The translations under genes were made by a program, and so were the position numbers. Shown one piece after another: positions 54,732-63,084 of a stretch of DNA of 64,000 bases. Source of the DNA: UBA6623 sp965226435. Lineage in GTDB: Bacteria > Acidobacteriota > Terriglobia > Bryobacterales > UBA6623. Each line of letters starts with the position of its first letter. Position 1 is the first letter of the stretch. Location: assembly GCA_965226435.1 (NCBI GenBank), contig CBDDCY010000012.1, forward strand, positions 620,001 to 684,000. The letters run 5' to 3'. The notes below the pieces were generated by a model. The model saw only the letters and a program-made list of their open reading frames with translations. It had not been told where the DNA came from and did no database searches.

Positions 54732-55481
54732 CTATTGGCGTCGGCCGGCGTCTTCGAAAATCAAAATGTGCTGGCGGGGTAGAAATTCCAAAAGCTTGAC
54801 CATCCGAAACCCCATCGGCTCGAGTTCCGAACGGACTTCCTCGACGGTCATCTTATGCAGCGGGTGGATCGGGATCGTGGGGTCTTCCTTGCGATATTCG
54901 ATCAACACCAGCCTGCCGTCGGGTTTGAGCGAACGCCGTACGTGTTCGATTGTTTTCTCCGGCTGCTGAAGTTCGTGGTACACATCGACGACGAGGACCA
55001 GATCGACTTCGCCCGGAGGCAGGCGGGGATCTTCCTCGCTCGCCAAAATGGCCTCAACGTTGTGAATCCCTTTTTCCGCCAGGTTGCGCTTGAGCCGATC
55101 GATCATGCCTTGTTGAACGTCGACCGCGAGAACGCGCCCCTCGGGCCCCACTTGCTTCGCCAGCCGCCAGGTGAAGTACCCCACGCCGGCGCCCAGATCA
55201 ACAACCGTACCGCCCTTGGGAATCTTCAGCGCTTTGACGACACGGTCGGGTTGCTCCTCGGCGTCTCGTTCGGGCCGCGTCAACCAGTCGGCGTGGGCGA
55301 CGCTCATCACCGGCGCGATCTGGCGCTTTTTGATGAGCTTGCCGATTTGCAGCGGCCGCTTTGTTTCGGTCGCCGTCGAGGCGCCGTCGGTTTGCCCGGT
55401 GACAGGGACCGAACAAGCCGTCACGGCGATCGCAAGAGTGAGAGCCGCGGGGAGCAGGAAATACGCTTTCCGGTTGCGCAT
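54732..55481 (-). CDS. SAM-dependent methyltransferase, lipoprotein
   Basis: 249 aa from ATG 55481. Signal peptide with lipobox (TLAIAVTACS), so the enzyme is predicted to be outside the cytoplasm, which is odd for a SAM-dependent enzyme. Methyltransferase core: motif I VVDLGAGVGYFTWRLA (residues ~93-108), motif II VLAVDVQQGMID, VDLVLVVDVYHELQQPEKT and RLVLIEYRKEDP. It belongs to the class I family with predicted methyltransferases often found beside redox proteins. It follows the DsbD-alpha-like gene by about 70 bp and probably shares its transcript. Confidence 0.82.
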   Translation of the reverse strand: MRNRKAYFLLPAALTLAIAVTACSVPVTGQTDGASTATETKRPLQIGKLIKKRQIAPVMSVAHADWLTRPERDAEEQPDRVVKALKIPKGGTVVDLGAGVGYFTWRLAKQVGPEGRVLAVDVQQGMIDRLKRNLAEKGIHNVEAILASEEDPRLPPGEVDLVLVVDVYHELQQPEKTIEHVRRSLKPDGRLVLIEYRKEDPTIPIHPLHKMTVEEVRSELEPMGFRMVKLLEFLPRQHILIFEDAGRRQ

Positions 55482-55549
55482 GCGAGGATCTTCGCGGAAT
55501 CGGGTCAGCGGGTCAATGGACCAAGCCCGTTTACGCGGTCGACGTCCGT

Positions 55550-56134
55550 TCATTTCGCCTCGGTTGCCGCTTGGCGGCGGACTTCAACCATTTCGTTGAG
55601 GTCGATCGCGTCGCCGGTTTGCTTGGCCTCGTTGCCCAAGGGCACCGACAAGCCAAGCTCGATGTTGCGGCAACTTTTCTCGTCGCAAGCCTGGCCGCGG
55701 ATGGTGATTTGCGCGGGCCCGGCGCCCTCGGTTTTTACCGGAGCCGCGAAGAACGCGGACTCTTCGAAGCCCCAGGTAAACCAACGCAGCTCGGGTTTTG
55801 AATAATCGTTCGGCGGTGATTGGCGCCATGTGCCGGAAACCTCGAGCCCGTCGCTCACCGTGATGCGGGTGGGGCCGTCGATGCCCAGCGACTTCTTCCC
55901 CGCGAGTTTTTCGGTGGCGCGCAGTTTGTTATCCATTGCGTAGGTATGCCACCCGGGCTGGTGACGCGCTTCGACGACGAGATGCCCCGCGTCGAGTTTC
56001 GCGCGATAAGTGACGACGGGCTGAAACTGCCACAGCACCTCGGCCGGTTCGCTCCACTCGGCGGCTTGCGCGGGCAGGCAAAGCGCGATCAGAACGAAGC
56101 AGATCAGCACGACGAGTTTCCGCTCGTACCGCAC
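55550..56134 (-). CDS. Exported DsbD-alpha/DsbC-like domain protein
   Basis: 194 aa from GTG 56134 (an ATG at 56191 is alternative). Signal peptide (KLVVLICFVLIALCLPAQA). One immunoglobulin-like domain as in the N-terminus of thiol:disulfide interchange protein DsbD: EARHQPGWHTYAMDN, and the paired cysteines in GQACDEKSCRNIELGLSV near residue 160, the site through which DsbD-alpha passes electrons to periplasmic partners. There is no membrane domain, so a separate partner must supply electrons. The candidate selenoprotein immediately upstream is a plausible partner. The start abuts a palindromic repeat (56134-56160). Confidence 0.78.
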   Translation of the reverse strand: MRYERKLVVLICFVLIALCLPAQAAEWSEPAEVLWQFQPVVTYRAKLDAGHLVVEARHQPGWHTYAMDNKLRATEKLAGKKSLGIDGPTRITVSDGLEVSGTWRQSPPNDYSKPELRWFTWGFEESAFFAAPVKTEGAGPAQITIRGQACDEKSCRNIELGLSVPLGNEAKQTGDAIDLNEMVEVRRQAATEAK

Positions 56135-56160
56135 AGTGGGGCGGATCTTCAGGCCTGCCC
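56134..56160 (+). repeat. Palindromic repeat, copy 2 (diverged)
   Basis: Matches 6043-6069 at 24 of 27 positions in the same orientation (shared CAGTGGGGC, TCTTCAGGCCTGCCC). It lies directly upstream of, and touching, the GTG start of the DsbD-alpha-like gene. Confidence 0.65.
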
Positions 56161-56201
56161 GGCGGTGACCCCTAACTCTTTGATCCGTCAAAACAATTAA
56201 C

Positions 56202-57455
56202 TCATTTCCGATAACTCATTCTGGCAGTCTTGGCGGCCATTGACATCCTTGTTCCGTCACGAATCACACCGAGCCCGAATGCATCGCCGGCTTTGGTGCG
56301 CAGTTGGATGAACAGCTCCGGCGTGTTCGCGATTTTATCCCGCTTGACTCCGTTGACGGCGAAGACCACGTCGCCGACCAATAACGCGTGCAAGCCGAGC
56401 ATTTGCCCCACGGCGTCAACGGCCGTTACCTCGCCGGCGAATCCGCCGGGATCGAGGCCGTGTTGTTTCTTTTGCGCCCGCGTCAACGGCTTCGACTTGA
56501 AATACGCACGTGGGTCGACGCTCAACTGGCGATAGGTCAAGTCCGTCCACCACCAACGCCGGGGGAGCGCGATCTTCGTCTCGACCGTTTTCGCGCCGCG
56601 TTCCACGGTGACGCGAATCTTGCCGGCGCCACGATCCACTTTGTCGTACTGGTGCTGCAAATCGCCGAAAGTCAAAACACGTACGCCGTTGAAAGCGGTT
56701 ATGCGGTCACCGTCCGATAGACCGGCCGCCTTGGCCGCGCCGCTCGCCGTTTTCACCACCAACCCCTTGGGGATATCGAGCTCAATCCCCAGCCTCTTGA
56801 TGTCGGGCGCGCGAAACATGTGCGCGAGCTTGTCGAGCTTGCCCTCTCGTTCGCGTTGCACGTTCCGTAGATCTCCGATCAGATGGCACTCCACGCAGCG
56901 GCCCCTGGCGGCGGTTTGTTCGACCAAGGCGGGAATTTCGCGCGGGAACATCGGCTCGGGACGTTTCGGCGCCTTCCATTCGCCCTTGCGATAGCGACGG
57001 TGGATTTCCAAGCCCTGCCCCAGCGCCAGCTCGAGACTGTCTAAGTCAAGGTAGGTGTTCGATGAACGAGAATCGCGCCCTCCGTAGCGGATGTAGATCT
57101 GCTCCTCGGCGTTGAGCAGAAAGAGGTAGAGCGTGTTGTAGCGGTCGTAGTCAAACAGGCCGATATCGACGCCGTCCATGCGGGTGACGCGCACGCAAAC
57201 GTATTCGCTCATGAGCCGGCCGCGGCGAGTTTGGGTCGAAGACAGCACAACCTGTGCGTCAAATTCACGTCCGGCCCGTCAAGGCTCGCAGCGAAACTCG
57301 AGAAGAATAGGTTTCCCAGTCCGCTTAGCCTCCTCACGGGCTTCGGCATAGTTGTCAAACCACGGAATCTCGTCGCTTTGCGCGGCCGCCGGACGGACAG
57401 CGGCCAAGCCCGCACAGAGCATAAAAAATGTAACAAGGGAACGTCGAGACGGCAT
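56202..57455 (-). CDS. Candidate selenoprotein: thioredoxin-like (CxxU) - c-type heme - double PDZ protein
   Basis: 417 codons from ATG 57455 if UGA 57279-57281 is read as selenocysteine. Signal peptide (SLVTFFMLCAGLAAVRPAAA), thioredoxin-like start (FDNYAEAREEAKRTGKPILL), then F-R-C56-E-P-UGA59, i.e. a CxxU redox motif. The same frame continues with RAGREFDAQVV, MSEYVCVRVTRMDGVDIGLF and YIRYGGRDSRSS. A heme-c motif CVECH lies at 187-191, one PDZ domain at ~215-295 (SGAAKAAGLSDGDRITAFNG) and a second at ~335-405 (ALLVGDVVFAVNGVKRD). A SECIS-like hairpin follows the UGA. Conventional calling would split this into a ~58-aa peptide and a 336-aa protein starting at 57212. A nonsense mutation of a Cys codon (TGC to TGA) is the alternative. 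Confidence 0.75.
57241..57260 (-). promoter_or_regulatory. Candidate bacterial SECIS hairpin
   Basis: On the minus strand GCACA-GGT-TGTGC, extended by GAC...GTC with one bulged U on the 3' side. The GGU loop starts 27 nt after the UGA. A GU-containing apical loop and bulged U, 16-37 nt past the UGA, are what SelB recognises in the E. coli fdhF element. Confidence 0.6.
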
Positions 57456-57821
57456 TGAGACCGAACCGCTTTGTCGGAGCCCGCGATGACCAAGACCCCG
57501 GAGCCACGAGTATATCAAGCGGACGGGCGGAGCAAGCCGAGTCGGCTCGGGCCTGGTGCGCGACATCAACGTGGAAGCCCTTCTCGCAATGCGAACAATA
57601 GAATCACAGCCCCGAGCGCAAGCGACGGGCCCGGCGACCGCGCACCAAACTCCGGTTTACTGGTCCGATACGGTCGAAAGCTCACGGACTGGTCCGAATT
57701 GGGCCCAAAACGGAGAGCAAAGGCCCCCAAGAAGCGGGAATTCACTACGGAATTTACTACAGTGCCCGCTTCCGGCCTGTTGGGGGTTTCGGCTAAGTCG
57801 CTGAAGGGAAAAGGAAGAGGG
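57456..57821. other. 366-bp intergenic region next to tRNA-fMet
   Basis: Contains the promoter region of the minus-strand selenoprotein gene and DNA just past the 3' end of tRNA-fMet. A plus-strand open frame (57471-58001) has no conserved sequence. A short direct repeat GAATTCACTAC/GAATTTACTAC lies inside a GCGGG...CCCGC hairpin near 57738-57770. Nothing else seen. Confidence 0.4.
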
Positions 57822-57898
<77 letters not shown>

Positions 57899-57995
57899 GT
57901 CTTATGGTAACGAACAGGTCCGGCAGCGTCAAACAGGGCGGCCGCGAGCCCTTTTTCGGCGGCTCGGCGCCGCTTCCATGCCGGTTGGGGCGACC

Positions 57996-58973
57996 TCATG
58001 AAGAAATTTCGGGGACGGTTTGGCGGTCTTTGGGCTCGATGATTTCGAGATAGCGAAAGCCCTCGCGCCAGTTGGAGCGGCGAGGTTGCCATCCCAGCTC
58101 GGCTTTGGCTTTGGCATTGGAAGCGCCGCGCTGGCGGGTCATCATGAAATGCCCATACGGGCCGGCCCCCCAGCGGCCGACAAACCCGGGTACGCGGAAC
58201 GGCCGGGGCGCGCCGAGTAGGCGGGCGTAGTGGGACAACCATTCTCGGACCGCCGCCGGTTCGTCGTCGACGACGTTATAGATGCCCGCCTCGCCCCGCG
58301 TCACCGCGAGCGCGGTAGCTTCCGCGGCATCCTCGACATGGATGAAAGAGAACATGCCGCGGCCCTTTCCCACGACAGGGACACGGCGCATCAGCACATC
58401 TTCGGCGAAACCGCCGTCGCGGGCGTAGAACGTAGCGGGGCCGTAGAAGTAGCCGTATCGCAAGACCACGCCCGCGATGCCGGGCGAGCCGAGCGCGGCG
58501 TGCTCGTGCACATGGACGGCATCGACGAGCTCAGCCGCGCCGGGGAGATTGCGTTCGAGGCTTTCGTCTTCCGAGGCGGGCCGCGGGCCGTTGGGCGCGT
58601 AGAAGAAAGCGACGCTTTGGGCCAAGAAGCGTTTCGCGCCGGCGGCTCGGGCCGCTTCCATGAGCATGTAGGTGCCCTCGGTGCGCAGGCGATTGGTAGC
58701 CGCGAATTGTTCCGTGACTTTACGGGGGTTGATCTTCGCCGGAATGCTCGTCAATTGGTGGATCACAACGTCGGGGCTTGAAGCTCGAACCACCTGATGC
58801 AGCCAATCCCTGTCGAAAACATCGCCGACGGCGGGGAGAACTCCCTCGGCGCGCAACCACTCGGCCCGCCCCGAGGAGCGGGTGATTGCCGCGACCTCGT
58901 GTCCGTCTCGAACCAGCAACGGGACAAGCAGGCGGCCTATGGCTCCGGTCGCGCCGGCCAGAAATACCCTCAT
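57996..58973 (-). CDS. NAD-dependent epimerase/dehydratase-family protein
   Basis: 325 aa from ATG 58973. Rossmann start V-F-L-A-G-A-T-G-A-I-G-R-L-L (TGxxGxxG), LPAVGDVFDRD, and FLAQSVAFFYAPNGPRP in place of the usual Y-x-x-x-K, so catalysis may not follow the classical sugar epimerase scheme. FSFIHVEDAAEATALAV and YNVVDDEPAAVREW are typical of extended SDRs of the NAD(P)H-binding/NmrA-like to epimerase range. Substrate unknown. It lies divergent to the GT4 gene, about 100 bp apart, and may act on sugar nucleotides with it. Confidence 0.82.
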   Translation of the reverse strand: MRVFLAGATGAIGRLLVPLLVRDGHEVAAITRSSGRAEWLRAEGVLPAVGDVFDRDWLHQVVRASSPDVVIHQLTSIPAKINPRKVTEQFAATNRLRTEGTYMLMEAARAAGAKRFLAQSVAFFYAPNGPRPASEDESLERNLPGAAELVDAVHVHEHAALGSPGIAGVVLRYGYFYGPATFYARDGGFAEDVLMRRVPVVGKGRGMFSFIHVEDAAEATALAVTRGEAGIYNVVDDEPAAVREWLSHYARLLGAPRPFRVPGFVGRWGAGPYGHFMMTRQRGASNAKAKAELGWQPRRSNWREGFRYLEIIEPKDRQTVPEISS

Positions 58974-59072
58974 AATGGGACTTACGCGTTGGAGCGTACA
59001 GCGGTTTCGGAGGACTGCTCGGCACCGGCGCGAGTGCCGGTCGCCGCCGCGCGGCCAAATCGCGGCGTCGCT

Positions 59073-60191
59073 GTGAAGCTTGCTGTTATCGGACGAAGAC
59101 TTTGCGAGCCGCTTACCGGCGTGGGGCGGTATTTGGAGGCTTTGCTCGCGGAGTGGGGTCGACCGCAATCGCCGTTCGAGCGCGTGCGCGTTTATTTGCC
59201 CGGCTCGCCCCGCGTCGAACCCGATGCTTTTGGAGACAAGATCGAGTTCCGCGTCGTCGCCGGCTCGCTGCCGCCGTTGCTGTGAGAAAACGTTCTCCTG
59301 CCGTCGGTGATCGACGATTTCGATCTTCTGTTCGCCCCCTATACATTGCCGTGGAGTCTGGTCCATCGCGGGGTGGTCTCGAACCTGGGCATTTACGAGG
59401 ATCGGCGCGGGGACTTTTCACCGACAGCGCGATTGCGGACAACTCCTTTCCTCCACCACAGCGTTGCTCATGCCCGGCTGGTGATCGCCAACTCCCACTC
59501 GACGCGCGATGACTTGATACGTTTTTATGGAGCCGCCGCGGGACGAACTCGCGTGATCTTGCCTGGGGTCGATGCGGCTTTCACGCCGGCCGAAACAGCG
59601 GGAGTTTCCGAGGAATGGCGGCGGCTGGGTATCCGCAAGCCGTTCTTTCTGTTTGTGGGAAAGCTTTCGCGTCGCCGCAATGTGCCGCTGCTGCTCGAAG
59701 CCTTCGCGGGGCTGCGGGCGGGGGCCGGCGGCGGGCACCAGTTGGTGATCGTCGGCGAAGATACTTCCGAGGTGAAGGTGCGGGAGAGGGCGGCGGGCTT
59801 AGGGATCGATGACGCTGTTGTGCATCTGCCATATGCCGATCGCGGGACGCTGATCGAGCTTTATCGCGCAGCGAGAGCCTTCGTGCTGCCGACATTGCAC
59901 GAAGGATTCTCATTTACGGTGCTCGAGGCGATGGCTTGCGGCGCGCCGGCGGTGGTGTTCGATCATGCCTCCCTTGAAGCGGGAGTTCGGCGGGCGGTTC
60001 GGGTTTGCGCGGACGCGACGGTGGCGGGTTTGCACGAGGCGCTCGCCGAGGTTGCGCGGGACGAGGGGCGACGCATCGAGTTGCGGCATGCGGGCATCGA
60101 GCTGGCCGCGGGAATGCCCTGGAGCAAGACGGCGGCGGAAACAGCGGCGGCGTTGTTGGATGCGGCGGGTTACCGGCAGTTCACGCCGTGA
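59073..60191 (+). pseudogene. GT4 glycosyltransferase with in-frame TGA
   Basis: 372 codons if TGA 59283-59285 is ignored. Start GTG 59073 (KLAVIGRRLCEPLTGVGRYL), then ...SLPPLL-stop-ENVLLPSVIDDFD, LLFAPYTLPW, ANSHSTRDDLIRFYGAAAGR, PFFLFVGKLSRRRNVPLLLE and LPTLHEGFSFTVLEAMACGA, a complete GT-B family 4 enzyme. The stop falls where relatives have Trp (LLWENLVLP-like), so a single TGG-to-TGA change is the simplest cause. The part from 59307 has its own GTG but no ribosome site. The last 11 bp overlap the convergent gene at 60181. Confidence 0.72.
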
Positions 60192-60810
60192 GAACTTTAC
60201 CGATAGGCTGCGAGCGTTCGACGTAGTCTCCCACCTGCACACTTACCTCCGTGAGAAGACCGTAGTAGGTTTCGTAACCCGACCGATGGACGATTTCGAC
60301 GCTGAATCGGTGCTCGGCGTCTGGGTCTCGACTCACCGAAACTACCGTGCCGGGCGCCATTGCGACAATGTTTCTATCTGACCCGACTATCTCCGTCGTA
60401 AGGCGACCCAACTCGCCATAGTGGTCAGCATTGGACTCTGAAAGCGGACTAATCAGAACCAACCGCTCGACCGCTACGGCTTTCAATTTCACCGTCACCG
60501 CCTCTGAGCCGTTTCCCGCCGGACTGGAAACCAGCGATGGCTTCCTAGCGTTTCCTGCGATCATGCTCCGTTCAGGGGAACTCGAAAACCACACCGTAAA
60601 CCACACCGTGACGAGTGCAAGTAAAGCAATCAGCGGGTTCGCTACAGTAGCGGCAAATACAGCTCGCTCTTTCCGCTTCGTGAGCTGGCGTTCTCGCACC
60701 TTCAGGAGATTAGTTCGTCTCCAAGTGCACCAGTTGTAAGGACAGAACTCTAATCCGCCTTTCGCGTCGCACTTCGGGCAACGGTTTCTGATTTTGAATG
60801 GATTCCACAC
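60181..60810 (-). CDS. Zinc-ribbon membrane protein with degenerate M23-like domain
   Basis: 209 aa. N-terminal treble-clef/zinc ribbon C-P-K-C-x10-C-x4-C (CPKCDAKGGLEFCPYNWC), a basic stretch, one transmembrane helix (LIALLALVTVWFTVWFS), and a C-terminal lysostaphin-fold domain (GTVVSVSRDPDAEHRFSVEI, VQVGDYVERSQPIGKV). The tyrosine-His of active M23 peptidases (YxHL) reads YYGLL, and the zinc ligands are not all present, so it is probably a non-catalytic binder of peptidoglycan. Composition is slightly lower in GC than the neighbours. Convergent with and overlapping the GT4 pseudogene by 11 bp. Confidence 0.6.
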   Translation of the reverse strand: MWNPFKIRNRCPKCDAKGGLEFCPYNWCTWRRTNLLKVRERQLTKRKERAVFAATVANPLIALLALVTVWFTVWFSSSPERSMIAGNARKPSLVSSPAGNGSEAVTVKLKAVAVERLVLISPLSESNADHYGELGRLTTEIVGSDRNIVAMAPGTVVSVSRDPDAEHRFSVEIVHRSGYETYYGLLTEVSVQVGDYVERSQPIGKVLTA

Positions 60811-60951
60811 GACTTGCAGTCATTGTACTACGGGACCCTGGGCCGATCGACCTGGTCTTGGGGGCCATCTTCTGTTGGAACCGTGCACTTTGTTCAGGTT
60901 CCACTGGTGTCGGACGACTCTCAAGCTGTGAGAGGCCCATCGGTGGCGGTG

Positions 60952-60957
60952 TACAAT
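60952..60957 (+). promoter_or_regulatory. Possible -10 box upstream of the RraA-like gene
   Basis: TACAAT, 43 nt before the start codon. No good -35 box is visible. The context is shared with the possible -10 box at 6952. Confidence 0.3.
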
Positions 60958-60999
60958 TGAGGCTTCACCGTTTCGGCGGTTTCTCAGCAGGAGCTTACT

Positions 61000-61737
61000 G
61001 TGATGGATATCCCTCAACTCTCCGAAGCCGATCTCGACTTGTTGCGGGCGAATGATTCGCCCACGATCTGCAACGTGATCGAAGTCTTCAACAACCGATC
61101 ACAGACCGAAGGCTATATGGATGCCCGCATTCAGGCCTGCTTCCCGGAAATGCCTCCCATGGTCGGGTACGCCACGACCGCCACGTTTCGCTCCGGCGAT
61201 CGTCCGCGTTCGGGCGATGTCTATGCCGCGCTCGATGAGCAGATCAAGACTTTCGCCGACTTTCCCCAGCCCGTCGTCGTGGTGTTTCAAGATTTGGACG
61301 CCCCGGCGGTCGCCGCGACCTTCGGCGAGGTGATGACAACTTGCTATAAGTCCTTCGGAGCGGCGGGGATGATTACCAGCGGCGCGGCGCGCGATCTTGA
61401 CCAGGTCCGCGCGATTGGGTTCCCTTGTTTCAGCGACGGCGTGATTGCCTCGCACGGGTATCCGCATTTTGTCGATCTCAATGTGCCGGTGCGCGTGGGC
61501 GGCGTGACGATTCATCCCGGGGATCTGATTCACGGCGACTGCAACGGCGTGACGACGATTCCTCACGAGATCGCCTCGGCGGTGGCGCATTCGTGCGCTG
61601 ATTTCGCGGCGGCGGAAGACGTCGTCATCAGCTACGCGCGCGGGCCGAACCCGACCGTCGAAGGATTGGGCGAGGCCCGCAAGAAGGCCGGCGAGATGAT
61701 CAAGGCGCTGGGCGAGAGAGTGCGGCAGTCATCGTAA
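61000..61737 (+). CDS. RraA-like/HMG-aldolase-fold protein
   Basis: 245 aa from GTG 61000 with AGGAG at 60988-60992; ATG 61003 is equally possible. RraA/demethylmenaquinone-methyltransferase-like fold: ICNVIEVFNNRSQTEGYMDA, MVGYATTATFRSGD, GEVMTTCYKSFGAAGMITSGAARDLDQVRA (the G-x-x-R-D motif binding metal and oxaloacetate/HMG in class II aldolases) and VHPGD-like TIHPGDLIHGDCNGVTTIPHE. Longer than true RraA (about 160 aa), so more likely an aldolase or oxaloacetate decarboxylase than the RNase E regulator. thiD follows 38 bp later and may be co-transcribed. Confidence 0.85.
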   Translation: MMDIPQLSEADLDLLRANDSPTICNVIEVFNNRSQTEGYMDARIQACFPEMPPMVGYATTATFRSGDRPRSGDVYAALDEQIKTFADFPQPVVVVFQDLDAPAVAATFGEVMTTCYKSFGAAGMITSGAARDLDQVRAIGFPCFSDGVIASHGYPHFVDLNVPVRVGGVTIHPGDLIHGDCNGVTTIPHEIASAVAHSCADFAAAEDVVISYARGPNPTVEGLGEARKKAGEMIKALGERVRQSS

Positions 61738-61775
61738 CGCGGCGTGATTGAGGCCGTCGTTTCGCGAAAACTTCC

Positions 61776-62558
61776 ATGCAACCCGCGGCGCTGACCATTG
61801 CCGGCTCCGACCCCTCGGGCGGGGCGGGTCTGCAAGCTGATCTGAAAACCTTCCAAGCCTTCGACGTCTATGGGATGTCGGTGGTCACGCTGTTGACGGT
61901 CCAGAATACGGTCGAGGTGCGCTTGGTCGAGCCGGTTTCGCCGGAGCTAGTCGCGGCGCAGCTCGACGCGGTGACGGTCGACATTCCTCCGCAAGCGGCG
62001 AAGACGGGGGCTTTGGGAACTCTCGAAGTCGTTGCGGTCGTTGCGGAGTGGGCTCGCAAGACCCGCGTACGGCTCGTTGTTGATCCGGTGATGGTGAGTA
62101 CGCAAGGCAGGCCCTTGCTGGCCGCCGACGCTCGCGAAGCCTTCGTCGAGCAATTGCTGCCGCGGGCGGTGCTGGTTACCCCCAATCTTGACGAAGCGCG
62201 AGAGTTGGCGGAGATACCGGTCGAGAACGTCGAGCAGATGGAAACCGCGGCTCGACGGATCGCCAAGCACGGCCCGAAGGGCGTGTTGGTAAAGGGCGGG
62301 CACCTTTCCGGGGAGCCGACCGACGTGCTTTTCTGGGAGGGCCGGGTCGAGCGATTTTCGGCGGTGCGAGTCGCCTCGCGCCACACTCACGGCACCGGTT
62401 GTACTTATTCGGCTGCGATCACGGCGGAGCTGGCGAAGGGCAGGTCGATGCTTGACGCTGTCAGGTCGGCGAAGAGCTATGTCACGCGGGCGATTGCCGA
62501 GGCTCCGGGGTTAGGGCAGGGAGCCGGGCCGTTGCGGCATGGGGTGGAGACGGGTTGA
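61776..62558 (+). CDS. thiD: Hydroxymethylpyrimidine/phosphomethylpyrimidine kinase
   Basis: 260 aa. Ribokinase-like fold: start ALTIAGSDPSGGAGLQADLK (substrate and anion hole), GMSVVTLLTVQNT, LVVDPVMVSTQGRPL, VTPNLDEARELAEI and the C-terminal G-T-G-C motif HTHGTGCTYSAAITAELA that holds the catalytic base. It phosphorylates HMP twice for thiamine synthesis. Probable shared transcript with the RraA-like gene. No TPP riboswitch is visible upstream. Confidence 0.94.
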   Translation: MQPAALTIAGSDPSGGAGLQADLKTFQAFDVYGMSVVTLLTVQNTVEVRLVEPVSPELVAAQLDAVTVDIPPQAAKTGALGTLEVVAVVAEWARKTRVRLVVDPVMVSTQGRPLLAADAREAFVEQLLPRAVLVTPNLDEARELAEIPVENVEQMETAARRIAKHGPKGVLVKGGHLSGEPTDVLFWEGRVERFSAVRVASRHTHGTGCTYSAAITAELAKGRSMLDAVRSAKSYVTRAIAEAPGLGQGAGPLRHGVETG

Positions 62559-62589
62559 GTTGGGGCGCGGGGAGTTCTGGAGTTGCCGG

Positions 62590-62618
62590 ATGGGCAGGCC
62601 TGGAGACCTGCCTCACTG
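62590..62618 (-). repeat. 29-nt palindromic repeat, copy 3
   Basis: Reverse complement of 6043-6071 with one difference in 29; contains GGCAGGCCTGGAGACCTGCC. Lies just past the thiD stop. Confidence 0.75.
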
Positions 62619-62620
62619 TT

Positions 62621-62639
62621 GACCGGCTGAGGGCCGGTC
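62621..62639 (+). terminator. Hairpin after thiD
   Basis: GACCGGC pairs with GCCGGTC across a short loop, followed by a second weaker CCGGC/GCCGG hairpin (62650-62665). There is no U-run, so termination is only suggested. It is placed between convergent thiD and the minus-strand membrane gene. Confidence 0.35.
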
Positions 62640-63078
62640 ACGACTGTTGGCCGGCACGGGAGCCGGTCGTCCACCGTTTTGCCGTCAGGATCCAGACGGC
62701 GAGGTGAAGCCACGGCAAGAACAACGAGTTAACCTCGCCACCCGTTGCCCCCATGCCATGTGCATCCCAGCCGCGTGAACTCAGAGGCAACTTGGCGAGG
62801 AGAAGCACAAGGGCCACGCCGACCGCGACTGGGAATGCAAGCAGCCAGGCATCCAGTAGCCGGCGCGAGGGCGCCGCTCCAAACACTCGTAGTCGAAACA
62901 CGGCCACGAATACCATTCCGACGTAGCCCAGCGCGATGGCCGACCAATAGAGACCCGGCGCCGCAACGCGGCTGCCGCCCACCAGGTAGATCCACCAAAG
63001 GATCCCGCCGTGGAGGCCTACAAAGACCATCACGCCTACCAGCTCGAGTATCCCCCTGATCACGTTCTTGTTCCGCAT
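62638..63078 (-). CDS. Small polytopic membrane protein
   Basis: 146 aa with four hydrophobic helices (LVGVMVFVGLHGGILWWIYL, LYWSAIALGYVGMVFVAVF, WLLAFPVAVGVALVLLLAKL and a C-terminal one). No family recognised. It follows the CRTAC1-like gene on the minus strand by 6 bp, which suggests co-transcription, though the relation is unknown. Confidence 0.65.
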   Translation of the reverse strand: MRNKNVIRGILELVGVMVFVGLHGGILWWIYLVGGSRVAAPGLYWSAIALGYVGMVFVAVFRLRVFGAAPSRRLLDAWLLAFPVAVGVALVLLLAKLPLSSRGWDAHGMGATGGEVNSLFLPWLHLAVWILTAKRWTTGSRAGQQS

Positions 63079-63084
63079 TCCCGC

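Noticed and set aside
59283..59285. Second selenocysteine site in the GT4 gene
   Set aside because: The UGA replaces a Trp-type position in a family without catalytic Cys, and no GU-loop hairpin follows.
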